From assembly GCA_032158295.1 (NCBI GenBank), contig CM063253.1, forward strand, positions 1,643,001 to 1,707,000: a stretch of 64,000 nucleotides of DNA, given 5' to 3'. This document shows positions 47,971 to 59,099 of this stretch, in pieces. The position numbers and the translations under genes are program-made. This stretch comes from Pycnopodia helianthoides (lineage: Eukaryota > Echinodermata > Asteroidea > Forcipulatida > Asteriidae). The notes below the pieces were generated by a model, which made no database searches, had not been told where the DNA came from, and saw only the letters and a list, made by a program, of their open reading frames with translations. Position 1 is the first letter of the stretch. Each line of letters opens with the position of its first letter.

Positions 47971-48439
47971 TAGTGCTCCTCACCCTAACACTGAACTTTA
48001 ACTTGACACTTTAACTTAACCCTCGCACTTAAACCATTTAAATGTCACTCACATTAATATTTCTTAATTAACACCTCATCCTCATCAGCATCAACCACTC
48101 TTCAATCCATGCAGTGATTAACAAAAGAAACTTTATTTACTACATTAGGTTAACTTACACACACCACATAGGGAGAAAGTTTTATGGCAAACATTGACTT
48201 CAGAAATAGCAACATTTCTGGAAATACTTTTTAAAGGACTTGTCTCATAAATGAAATGTTTTTGTAAGTTGAAGCATTCTTAATTTGCGAGTGATCCAGA
48301 CCAAATATATAGATGTTGCTATATTTTTAAAGGTAAACATCAATGCTGTGCCTTAATAAGGCTATCTTAATTCAGAGAAAGTAAAAGTGTTGTGGCCAAC
48401 ATTACCAAAATGCTTGTACCACCCTCCTGTTGTGGTCAT

Positions 48440-48700
48440 AAAGCTTGATTTTAAAGATCAAGTAATAAACCACAAGGTATTTTGGTTGAACAAAGAAAAA
48501 TTTACTAGAGCGGAATTTGAACCCGTCTGTTTCCCGCGAAGTTCATACTTGATATTTGAAATAAAAAGTCACATCCCCTCAAGGTGATCCCGTGGCTGCC
48601 GCTTCCCAGGTTGTATCGTAAACTTGGGTGTGATCCTGGCTATACGACAGTTACTGGTTGTACTGGCTTCTGACTGGCACCCCCAAACGATTATACTGAC
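48440..48700 (-). mobile_element. Truncated tRNA-SINE followed by the GGTGATCCCGTGGCTGC repeat
   Basis: GAACAAAGAAAAATTTACTAGAGCGG and TTTGAACC are the 3' part and B box of a minus-oriented SINE, cut short near 48520. From about 48570, GGTGATCCCGTGGCTGC...GACTGGCACCC repeats the leader of 11945-12245. Confidence 0.7.
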
Positions 48701-48704
48701 AATT

Positions 48705-49042
48705 AATAGGCAGACCACATAAGCGAGGTATAAATGAGTATATTATTGAATTTATATACATAGTATTCAAAGGCGTTTAGTTCAGATCACATTTGAATAT
48801 TTTCACACCAATATTATTATTTAAATATGAAATTTGCATAGATATGTGCAAAATTTATTTATAACAAAAAGTCACACTGCAGTCAAAGGCGTGATTGAAT
48901 GGGTTTCAAACGTTGCTTGGGAAATTCGAAATGGCTGGTGTTTCAACTGCAAGTTGAATTTTTGGGTCAAAATGTGTTTGTGATCTTTTGTCATGATTAT
49001 TGATAGAAATTGTACCGGTCACAATACGGACGGGCCGCGATT
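48705..49042. other. Intergenic stretch and distal 3' flank of the Tctex1 gene
   Basis: AT-rich, no repeat boundary or coding exon seen. A further minus-strand AATAAA lies at 48854-48859. Confidence 0.4.
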
Positions 49043-49048
49043 TTTATT
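49043..49048 (-). terminator. AATAAA poly(A) signal for the Tctex1 gene
   Basis: AATAAA on the minus strand about 340 nt after the TGA at 49386-49388. Confidence 0.5.
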
Positions 49049-49385
49049 TTCATACAACACGCTCGCATAAGGTACTGTTGACCCCTTGATAAGTGTGTGG
49101 TACAAAAAAAATTGCGTACGGGCCTCAAAATAGTCATAGGAAACTCCGCCCTCTGTCGGTAGATTGTTGAACCCTTGTTTATCGAAATGTTTACTTCACA
49201 CCATGTACCCGTGATTACAAAATGAATATTCCAGACGATGTTTAATAATGTACGACCGCCTGAAGGCACCCGGTTGTCAACATAAAATAGGGTAGCAATT
49301 AGCATTCAAATTACGAACGATGATTTAGTATTTTTCCTTTCCGGGAAGTTTTGCATTCTTTTGAGAAAGAAAAGTCGCCGTCTTT

Positions 49386-49994
49386 TCACTCGTAGTAGGT
49401 GCAGTGGATCAGTGCCACAGCGTAGAGGGAGTTGTTCTGATATGTACAGGTGGCGAAGCTGTCGGTATCGGTGTCCCAGACACAACGGCTCACCATCTGT
49501 TGGCACTGCCCGCTAACTGATCCCATGAACACCTGGGTGGCAATCTTGTAGCGAGGAATCTTCAACTCCTTAACTCTCATCTTGATTTCCTCGGCGATTC
49601 TTTGGGTGAAGATGGAGCAAGTTCGGGGCTCGTAGCGCGTCTTGTCGGTCAGGTTGGCTTCGAGAACTTGCTGGGCAACTTTCTCGACTACCCCCGGGGA
49701 GAACTTGGTTCCGGGATCCGGATTCATTTTGAAAGTGTTTTCGAACCGGACCAGCGGTTTACTGGCTGCAGCCGGGGTATCCGATGATCGGACTGTAGCC
49801 ACGCGGAAGTTTGGATTACCGAGAGAAGTGGAGTAGGCCCGCGAGAGTCGTCGCCATCGTCCAGTGCCCCCACCGTCGCCTATCGTAGATAAGCTGACAG
49901 AACTTTTACGCGACACAACAGACTGGCGACGGGACTTGACACTGCCGTCCTGCTTATTAAACTGCTCCAAGTTTTTTTCGTTTAGCGTTGCCAT
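49386..49994 (-). CDS. Tctex1-domain protein (dynein light chain Tctex-type, DYNLT4/5-like)
   Basis: A member of the Tctex1/DYNLT family, light chains of cytoplasmic and axonemal or intraflagellar-transport dyneins (family knowledge). The coding sequence is a single exon of 202 residues starting at ATG 49994 in the strong context CACCATGGC. The frame stays open about 22 codons further up but offers no ATG. The first 75 residues are a low-complexity basic, Ser-rich region (SRRQSVVSRKSSVSLS). The Tctex1 fold follows from about FENTFKMNPD: helix region FSPGVVEKVAQQVLEANL, then IFTQRIAEEIKMRVKEL, the family signature IPRYKIATQVFMG, SRCVWDTDTDSFATCTYQN and the C-terminal strand LYAVALIHCTYYE. The Ser/Arg-rich extension and length favour the Tctex1D1/D4 (DYNLT5/4) group over short DYNLT1, though the exact paralogue is not settled. 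An RFX X-box lies upstream at 54767. Confidence 0.93.
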   Translation of the reverse strand: MATLNEKNLEQFNKQDGSVKSRRQSVVSRKSSVSLSTIGDGGGTGRWRRLSRAYSTSLGNPNFRVATVRSSDTPAAASKPLVRFENTFKMNPDPGTKFSPGVVEKVAQQVLEANLTDKTRYEPRTCSIFTQRIAEEIKMRVKELKIPRYKIATQVFMGSVSGQCQQMVSRCVWDTDTDSFATCTYQNNSLYAVALIHCTYYE

Positions 49995-50136
49995 GGTGTT
50001 ATCTCTCCCTCTCTCTCTCTTGGCGTTAAACGTTGGAGTGTAACGCTTGGTCCTCTTCAATCAAATGAATCAGTATTTTCTGTCGACAGTTCCAGACTTA
50101 TCAATCCATGTAGACATATGATGGATCAGACACTTT
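49995..50136 (-). other. 5' UTR part of the Tctex1 coding exon
   Basis: A minus-strand acceptor (pyrimidine-rich run ending TTTCAG) borders the exon at 50136, so the coding exon carries 142 nt of 5' UTR and an upstream non-coding exon is expected. Confidence 0.6.
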
Positions 50137-50180
50137 CTGAAACCAAAAGAAAAAGAGACACACATTTATTGAAAACGAAC

Positions 50181-50510
50181 TTAAAGGTATTGTACACTTT
50201 TGGTAACAGCTCAAAATCAGTGTCCACACTTTGTGTGATTCAACATATGCATGAACAAACAAACCAGTGAAAGTTTGAGCTCAATTGGTAATCGAGATCA
50301 CGAGAAAATAGAGACCTTTATGTGTTTTCTGTTTTTTCAAACATCAAGCTTTTACCACGCGTGATAAAAAACTATTGTTTAACTCATTTCGCAGAAACGA
50401 TAGCATTTTAGGCAGAAATATTTTAAGGAACCATTTAAGGAACCATGAAATCATTTAAGTTATGTGTGAATCTGTGAACATTTGTGTTTTTCGATCTTAC
50501 CAATAGTGTA
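50181..50510 (+). mobile_element. MITE family B, right end truncated
   Basis: TTAAAGGTATTGTACACTTT start, ATCACGCGTGATAAAAA palindrome; ends abruptly at CAATAGTGTA without the terminal CAGGGCCTTTAA. Lies in the probable 5' UTR intron of the Tctex1 gene. Confidence 0.85.
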
Positions 50511-53500
50511 TTGGATTTTGAAAAACTCTCAACGAACAGAGGCTGTTTAAAATGTTGTACCAAGCTGTCTAGTAGTGGCATAACCAGAGGGGAGGGTGGT
50601 GTAATGCACCGGGCTCGGAGCCATTTCCTCTGTGACAAGATAAGATAAAGAGAAGATAACTAACTGATCTTAGGGGCAGCTTGAAATTTCTAGAGAGAGG
50701 ACGGTGTTGCCAGCCAAGCCACCGCAGTAAATGTCAATGTACATGACAAATGCAACACTTTATTGCAGCTAGTGAACCTTAACTATATTGGCAAAAGGTT
50801 GTAAACAACATGGCACTATATCAAAGCAGATTTGTGTATGACCTTGGACAGATCCAATACAACAGATCTAGCGATTGATAACCAAATTAAATTTGTACAC
50901 ACACAGTTTCCAAAAAGCGGCCGTCTCTCCCGCCCCCCACCCCCCACCCCCCCCCCCACCCGGCACGGGCCTTGACAACCACGCATTAGGTTATAAACAG
51001 TTATTGTTTATGTGTGATTACATTGAGCCGAGTGTGTTTAGCGCCGCTTGTCGTTGATATTGTTTTTTTAATGTAGGAAGGACATGCTATTATGCAGAGG
51101 GATGTGTTAACAAAAGTTTAACTTGACTGGTGAAAAAAAAACCTGGTATTCAAATTTGGTGGCACTTCCACGAACCGACTGGCTGGTATCGATCTGATTT
51201 CCGATGTTGGGACAATGACCGCGTCCGTGAGCCGGTGGTTGAATTACAAGGAACGTGGGTACATGTCAGTGTGCATTGTACTTTATAATAAATGTTTCTT
51301 GCCGTTGGACAACATGGCAAACTCACAGCATCTTAATGCTGCAAAGAACAAACGAAGTCTCTGGCTTTTTTTTCGGGGGGGGGGGGCGGGCTTAAGAAGA
51401 ATCACATTATTCCTATTAAATCACTGTGAGTATCAATCTTGGCCCCCAACAACATGAACGGGGGACCGAGAGCTGCATACAACCTTCATAGAGTAAAATA
51501 AATAAATAAATAAATAAATAAATTTAATGAAGCTTAAATCAAGCCTTCCATCCAATGCATCATGTCAGCTGATTGTGTTTATAGAACAACTGTTAAGTTC
51601 ACAATACTTGTTTAATAGCAGGCTATCCTCCTAAAAGTTTATTCTTGATGCAAGTAGGTTTACAGAGTGTATCCAAGAGTCCGAACCACTTCAACAAATA
51701 AAATGGCAAACAAAAAATTAATAAATAATGGAATTGAAGACTTTGCATCGACAATCTCCCCAATAAGTGGAAGTATAATAAGAAGTATAAAGCTTGCAAG
51801 TATATTTGCAAGACGGAAACCGGAATGAATCATGAATGATTGACGTCTTATCTGCTTCTGGCGTTAAATTGTCCCCCACACACCAACTGGGTACTACTCG
51901 TCTGGAATTAGGTGTTTAGAGGATGGAGGTTTGTTATTTACCCAAACAGTCAATTCTCTTCTGTTCTCTGTAGACAAGCTAATTTACTGGAAATGGCTGA
52001 TAAGTTTGCTTAATGATCGAGAGTCATCTGAATAGAATAGTAAAACGGATAATCTAAGTCAGATGCTCTAAGCCTTCAGCTGTTCCGATCGTGACGTGCA
52101 TAATGGTGGGGTAATTATTAGTTTTAAGTGTTCTCCTGTTTGTGTTAGCGACGAGAAGAGCTAGAGTGAGACAAACACCCGTTTGTGAGATGGCTATACT
52201 TGAGTCCCCCTTTTCTCGAACCATTCTCCCTTCCTTATTGATGAAGCAATGTGCAGCTAATTGGCACTGTAGGAGCTCTATACGATTGATAGAACATTAA
52301 GCAGGGGGTAACGTTGTTGAGAACGACCCTGTCAATAACCTCTTCGTGGAGCCAGCACTTCGTCAGGGAAGAGATTATAAGTGTGTTTGTTTACCAGAAC
52401 AAATCAATAAACAGCAACCATTACAAATTGTGCATCTTTGTTACTTTTCTGTTTGTCGTAAAATTTGCTTCACAAAACGTGCGTCTTTTCTGAGAAAAAA
52501 AAAAGATGCAAGTTTTCAAACAGATCACAAAAGCACGTTGTTAATTTCGTCGAAACTACATCAATGATAATTTGATACCAGAAAGAGTCAATAAATAACA
52601 ATACCAATGCAAATTATGCATCTATTGTTGTTACTTTTGTCATGCTCTATCTTGGTGTTTTTTTTCTGAGAAAACAGATGCGTATTTTTAAACTGATCAC
52701 AAAAGTGTTGCTCATTTTGTTTGAAACGAATCGATTATATTTTGGCTGTAGTCCTAAGTATATACAGAGGAATGAGCTCACAGTTAGAGGGGCCTAAACG
52801 GTTGCCAACTTAAAAGCTGCAGAGAATAAACACAAATCCTTGTCAATTAGTTTTGCTATTATCGTCTGAAATCTTCTTATAAATGTTGACCTTCCTACCG
52901 TGCGTTCTATATGGACCCCGTGTTCTTTTTCTAAACACCTCATCAAAATGTTTTGTCCATTTTAAAACTGAAAAAAGGTTGCTTTTTATTTGGAGGTGGT
53001 CTGTACCCCCAGAGATCAGCTTCGATATAAATGATTCTACAAAATGTGTGTTTGTTTTGTCAACAGCAACAGGTCGTGACCTATCATTCGACACGCAGCT
53101 GCGGGCCAGTGTGGTTGCTATGACAACAGGAACAACCTTCAATAAAATCTGGCAAGCTCACAAAATCTTTTCACGCCGGGCGGGATTTGAGACGTTTTTA
53201 TGGGCCGGGTAGCAATATTGTTCAAGAGTCGAGTAGCTCCATGGCTCGATTTACATTAGAGCATGGAGCTCCATGGTTAGAGCATGGAGTATAAGTGGAT
53301 ATACAACCTAAGGTGGAATCAGCGATCTGGCGATTTATTACCGGTGTTGTCTTTTTTTATGACCCTTCTCAAGTGGTTTTATTCTTCCAATGCAAATTCC
53401 TTTGCTTGTTCAATTACTAACTTTTGGACGAAAACTAAAACCAACTTGTGTAACAGGCTTTAAATTGTTGATCTCATCCGTATACGTTGGTATGGAAGAC

Positions 53501-54300
53501 AGACACGGAGTCGGAAAGAGACGAGAGTGAGAAATTCCGTCTGATGGGAGTTGTAGAATAGACCAAGAGGTGGGGGGGGGGGTGGGGGAAAAAACACTTG
53601 AACCAAACCCAAAAGGAAAACCAAAAGATCAGCAAAAAAATTCACCTAATTGTCTTATTTTGAATGTATAAATATTCAGTTGGAAAAATATTATCCATCA
53701 AGTCAATGCGGTGTTCTATTTTCAAAATCAATTTGTATCATTTTTTTAAATGAATAAAAAAATATTTTTTTATTTAATTGAAAACGACAGAATTAAAAGA
53801 ATTAGCCAAGTTTTCTGACAAACAATGCTCCCAACCAAGACATCTTCTTTCGATTTTAAAAAAATTGTCTCCAACAATTGTTAACAGTGTTTTTCAGTAG
53901 GAACAATTTCTAACATAACCGATTCTGCAGAAACCGACAAGAGGCCGGAGGCATTTCAATCATTAAAAACGGTTGCTTTATTTTCACTTAAAAATAATTG
54001 CGTGAACCATTACTGTTGACACCCTCAGATACAGAAACAACCCATCAAATTGTAAGTGATGGTAGAAGCTTTGCGTATAGCGTGGTTGATTGAAAGGTAT
54101 TTCTCCTCGACACGAGCAAATTTTACTGTCAACGATTTTAGCCAACGATCCTCCCAAAAGAGATTTTATTCTCGGTTGTACCCGCAAATTAACTATTTAT
54201 AGCTACCCTACCATCAATTAGTCTTCCGAAACGTCTTCGAAAATCTTTTTTTTTAAAGGGAATCAAATCAAGAAGAAATTCGCCTGTTCATTTTTGATGA
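50511..54300. other. Probable Tctex1 5' UTR intron, no further gene recognised
   Basis: Contains poly-C and poly-G runs (50930-50965, 51376-51390, 53570-53590) and an AAAT microsatellite (51497-51522). An open frame spans 52843-53142 (minus) without ATG and 52883-53212 (plus), neither recognised. Confidence 0.4.
51497..51522. repeat. AAAT microsatellite
   Basis: About six AAAT units in an A-rich tract. Confidence 0.85.
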
Positions 54301-54366
54301 TAAAATTCACGAGAGAAAAACAAGTTGAACGGAAGCTTTACTCATTATGAATTTGTATATACTCAC

Positions 54367-54760
54367 GAGGTACTCAGGCAGCTGGGAATTGGAACTTCGA
54401 TAATATCGTCCTAAAACGTCCGCAAGAGAACTTGGCAAGGATCGAGGTTTAAGGAGACTGACTGTTCGAGGACAATCCACATAGTAACCCTCAAAGTGAC
54501 GCTACGGCAATGCAATTCGAACACAACAACGCAAAGCCATTCAGATTTCGGCAACCCACCTTTTCACTGGCAGGTTTGTTGTAATGGTCTACTTTGGTAG
54601 TTTGTGACACGTTTTGTGTAGCAGTTCATTCTATTCCCGGTTGCTGACAATAATCACAGTCCCACGGAGAGCGTAAATTGCCCGTTTGTCCCCCAATGCA
54701 AGCAACAACAAGGACACAGTGACGTGACATCGACAAGTCATGAACCCTGGTTGCGCGGCG
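54367..54760 (-). other. Candidate non-coding first exon and promoter of the Tctex1 gene
   Basis: A minus-strand donor CTC|GTGAGT ends an exon at 54367. The region above it is richer in CpG than its surroundings and leads to the X-box at 54767. The transcription start was not determined. Confidence 0.45.
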
Positions 54761-54766
54761 TTGGTC

Positions 54767-54780
54767 GTTGCCATAGAAAC
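54767..54780. promoter_or_regulatory. RFX X-box
   Basis: GTTGCCATAGAAAC fits the RFX consensus (RYYNYY-N2-RRNRAC) and differs by one base from the classical ciliary X-box GTTGCCATGGAAAC. It lies about 400 bp upstream of the candidate first-exon donor of the Tctex1 gene. Confidence 0.7.
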
Positions 54781-55176
54781 ACTGTTTCACATGGGATTTT
54801 TCAAGGGAGAGTGTTTTGCCAATCAATGAGTTGATCTATATATAGAAAACTTGTAATTGCGAGACAAAAAAATATAGTGCAGACCCTGTTTTCAACGCCA
54901 TTGTCACGTACTCCTGTTTGCATGATTAATTGGTAAAAACTGCTTTGTGTGTTCAACAGTTTGTGAACAAACATGGTAATAATTGAGTTTTTCGGCAAAG
55001 TGCAAAAATCCGTGAACACATTACGGCTTCGGATTTAGCTGCAGTTCCGTCAACTTATTTGTAAACGTACAGTTTTCGTACGGCGCTTCAAACAGGCATT
55101 TACATGGAGCAGTAGCCGAGAGGTAGCCGAAGTTATCCGGATACGAAAGCGGCCGAGACGTTTACTACAGCCATTA

Positions 55177-55579
55177 TTAAAGACACTGGACACCTTTGGT
55201 AATTGTCAAAGACCAGTCTTCTCACTTGGTGCTTGGTGTATCTCAACATATGCACAAAATAACAAACCTGTGAAAATTTGAACTCAATTGGTCGTCGAAG
55301 TTGCGAGTTAATAATGGAAAAAAAACACCCTTGTCACACGAAGTTGTTTGCTTTCAGACGCTTGATAAGTTGATTTCGAGACCTCACGCGTGAGGTCTCA
55401 AAATCAGTTCAAATATTTTACTGAGAAATTACTTCTTTCTCAAAAACTACGTTACTTCAGAGGGAAACATTTCTCACAATGTTTTATACTATCAACAGCT
55501 CTCCATTGCTCGTTACCAAGTAAGTTTTTTATACTAACAGTTATTTTGAGTAATTACCAATAGTGTCCAGTGCTTTTAA
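55177..55579 (+). mobile_element. MITE family A, full copy
   Basis: TTAAAGACACTGGACACC at the left and GTGTCCAGTGCTTTTAA at the right; central ACGCGT palindrome kept. Confidence 0.9.
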
Positions 55580-57050
55580 AACCCTAACCCGCTGTAAGTT
55601 CCCCACACCCTCTGTAACAAACCCGACCACATAATTAGAATGGAAACTCGGCGTCAAAACTGTACTTACGGTGGTTCCCTTGATGCCACATTAAAAAGTA
55701 TAAAAGTTTACTAATAATTAAGTGCGGTCTCAGTCAAACAGAATCAACATAACCACGTCTTTGGATTTTGATGGGTCCCAACGCAGTTCCAGCTCGTAAA
55801 ATTGATTTTAATACGAACATAAAAAGGACAAACTATTTTTTTCTTCTAAACTCGGCGTGATATTACTGAAATGAATTTAAAATAAATATGACTTCCTGTA
55901 TACTAATTGCCGAGGCAGTGGATAAACCTCGTTCGGAATCAACAATAAAGGCAGTGCAAATTTGTTATTTTTTTTAAATAAATATTGTTTTACTACTTTA
56001 GTGTGTGCCAACTTAGCAAGAAGACTTGCCCCAAAAATTCAATTGGTGTTCAGCAAGTAGCGCTATCAAGACCACCGTTGACAAAGAAATGGATTTATCG
56101 ACACTTTATAACAATTCGAAATGCCTGTTTACCTCTGTACACATTCTGTAATTGTTTTCTATACAGGTAAGACTAAAATTTAATTAGAGTATCCATTGCC
56201 TTAGAGAGTGTGGGTTGGATACGGCATTTTGCTTAAGATTGAAATATCAGAGTAATCATATAGCAAAAATTATTAATGAAATGGAGTATTTGCTAAACTC
56301 AATAAACAATTGAAAGTCTTTCAGTATCACTGTATCACGTCATAATGTTTTATGATTTATAGGTATTCAATAAAACCTAAACTAATAAATACGCACCTAC
56401 CTACCTTCACACTTCCATCAATACTGCATCCTGCTTGTTTTAAACAAGGTATTGGAGTTTGGCCTGTCCTTCGAGTGCGGTCCAGTTTCAACTGTTTTCG
56501 TCACACATTATGACTTGTTGCGATTGACGTACACAAATAAAATATGAATATCTGAAGCCTATATGGTTCTATCACTACAAACTTATGGTCCGTTGCGTCT
56601 AGTGAAAGCTGTAGGACTATAATACTCTCTGAATGGACAAAAAGTGATATACAAGTCTGCTCGGCAGGCTGGTATCCAAGCCGGTAGTCACTGAAGTGTG
56701 ACGGGACAACAGGACAGGACCCCCCTTATAGGTGTTCATTCACTCTTTGCTAATCCCATAATCAATGGTTATCCTCTTGACTGCCAGTCTATCGACTATA
56801 ATCTATTGACTATGAAAGTCTATCTTGTTTGTTGTTACTGACTAGTGATTTTAGGATTTAATTCAAGTAACGCCAGGTTATTGCTAACAGAAGGCTCAGC
56901 GTTGCGGGAAGTGACTTATGTCACTCAACAATGGGACAAGGACAAGAGTTAACCTCACACATAGTACGTTATCTTCACACATAATTAAACCATTCAACCC
57001 CATGGTTTGAACATCCAAGAAGGAAATGACTAATAACCCTAATAACTCTT
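55580..57050. other. Intergenic stretch, nothing recognised
   Basis: AT-rich with no splice-bordered coding exon. Short ORFs only. Confidence 0.45.
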
Positions 57051-57390
57051 TGCCTTCTCCCTTTTCCCCCACAGATATCCATATTTTTAGTCTGCCCTAT
57101 TAACTAATTATTTACTTTTCTTCCAACCTTCCATTTTGTCCTTTGTGTTTCCAACTTCTTGTGGTCTAGCCATCCCCTTCCCTCCAACCCCCCCCCCTTT
57201 GTCTTCATAATCCCTGCTTACCCCCTGCTTTTTCTGAATGCTTCTTGCTTTTCTCTCTCCACTCTCTCTATTCATGTTTTTCCACTTGACTGCTTTTGGC
57301 CACCTTGTATGCATGTTATGTGTGTTGTCTTGTCATTTAGCCTTCGAGAAAGACTCTGCTAGGGTCGAAACGTCAGGCCAATAACTATTT
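57050..57390 (+). repeat. Pyrimidine-rich retroelement-like tail ending in a GTCGAAACGTC hairpin
   Basis: A long CT-rich tract is followed by CTTCGAGAAAGACTCTGCTA and GGGTCGAAACGTCAGGCC. The GACTC/GGGTC stem just before GAAACGTC is analogous to the 2304 and 4060 repeats. Assignment to a retroelement end is inference. Confidence 0.45.
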
Positions 57391-57394
57391 TTTT

Positions 57395-58700
57395 TACATA
57401 ATTAAATCATCAGCAATGTTGGTGGAAATGTATATTAAGACAATTTATTTTGTTTACGATTAAAAAAAAACGTGCCCCTAAACACACCCTTGAGGACAAA
57501 AGGATTTTGTTAATTGTCGAATGATTGAGAAAACCTTCATGAGTGTTTGATTTAAATTGAGATTCGTCTAAATAAAAGCGCTTGTTTTCAACACGGACCT
57601 TTTCCCTTATTGTTGTGACGCAATAACTTTATTTCGAAGCAGAAAAAAACATTGCAGGGAAAACTAAATGTCCGAAATAAATCACCCGTTTCAGAAAAAG
57701 TTGGATTTTGGATCAGTTTTTCAATAAATACCGATTGGTAATTATTGAAAAACTTTGCTTTGTTTCAATTTGAAAGCTGACAGACTGAAATATGGAAATA
57801 TTATACAATTTCAGGCAGAAATGCAGTCAGAGTCGAAGAAATAGATTTCGAAGACTTATTTTGGCCATTGCCGGTGGTCACGGTGGATTTTGTCTCCCGG
57901 CGATACTTTCCTCTAAATATGGCGAATTGTGTAGAATTTCGTCCGATAGCGCCCTCTTTTGACTCAACTTTCTTAAGCCCACGTTACCTGTGTGGGAGAC
58001 ACATAGCCTACACAGCACACTAGGGGACAAAATCCCCTATGACATCGGTTTGCCGCAAACGAATATTATAACCCCGAGTTCTTTTCAATTAACGGGATTC
58101 TCTCCCCGATTTCATGCAATTTTCACAGATTATTTAATGGTGTGTTAATTGAAAACTACACAATTAAAATGAATTTATCTGAAAAACATTAATGTAAGAA
58201 TACCCTTTTCTTTGAAAACGGGAGAACAAAATACAAATACAGAAGGTGCCGTTTACTAAGTTAGAGGGAGCACATGATTATTTAACCATCAATTTCAAAT
58301 TTTATCATAACTTATGTTTTGTTCTTGAAGTATAATCTGCATCTTTAAACCACAGCAGTGAGAGCAGCTGTCAACCTACAGCTGTCAGACATATATTGAT
58401 ATTTCCATTGTCTTAACAACATTGTGCCCACTGGTCAGCTCATATGCCAAAATATCCAAGCTGGACTATTCCACACGCCCTGGGGTGCTAATCAACATGG
58501 GACAATGATTTGGTTATAGAAGGGGGCAGGGCAAAACTCTGCCAGCATCCTTTGTGCACAAAATCGGTCTGTCAATTGTCAATGGTACATGAAACCAATT
58601 TATAAAACCAGATTAATTAAAGACTAACCCAGGCAATGCCTGAACATGAAACAACACGCTTAGATGAAACAAAATTTTGGAAAAAAGGCAGACAAACCCT
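57395..58700. other. Intergenic stretch, nothing recognised
   Basis: No coding exon or RNA gene. A GATAGCGCCCTCTTTTGAC word at 57946 resembles the GAGGGCGCTA motif found in several elements here. Confidence 0.4.
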
Positions 58701-58701
58701 C

Positions 58702-59096
58702 TTAAAGGCACTGGACACTATTGGTAATTACTCAAAATAATTGTTAGCATAAAAACTTACTTGGTAACGAGCAATGGAGAGCTGTTGATAGTATAAAACA
58801 TTGTGAGAAACGGCTCCCTCTGAAGTAACGTAGGTTTTGAGAAAGAAGTAATTTCTCAGTAAAATATTTGAATTGATTTTGAGACCTCACGCGTGAGGTC
58901 TCGAAATCAACTTATCAAGCATCTGAAAGCACACAACTTCGTGTGACAAGGGTGTTTTTTCTTCCATTATTATCTCGCAACTTCAACGACCAATTGAGTT
59001 CAAATTTTCACAGGTTTGTTATTTTGTGCATATGTTGAGATACACTAAGTGAGAAGACTGGTCTTTGACAATTACCAAAGGTGTTCAGTGTCTTTA
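58702..59096 (-). mobile_element. MITE family A, reverse orientation
   Basis: TTAAAGGCACTGGACACTA at the left and AGGTGTTCAGTGTCTTTAA at the right, with the central ACGCGT palindrome intact. Confidence 0.9.
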
Positions 59097-59099
59097 ACC

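Larger units (their letters stand above)
42345..48122 (+). repeat. Segmental duplication, copy 2 of the non-coding locus
   Basis: Collinear partner of 27490-36125. Lacks the family A MITE at 33329, the SINE at 28690 and the exon amplification of copy 1; instead it carries one longer repeated exon of four 53-bp monomers. Both copies keep a diverged SINE remnant (29440-29520; 43748-43840). Confidence 0.88.

Noticed and set aside
50000..50060. N-terminal extension of the Tctex1 protein to position 50060
   Set aside because: The frame is open but starts with TTG, not ATG; the ATG at 49994 has a strong Kozak context.
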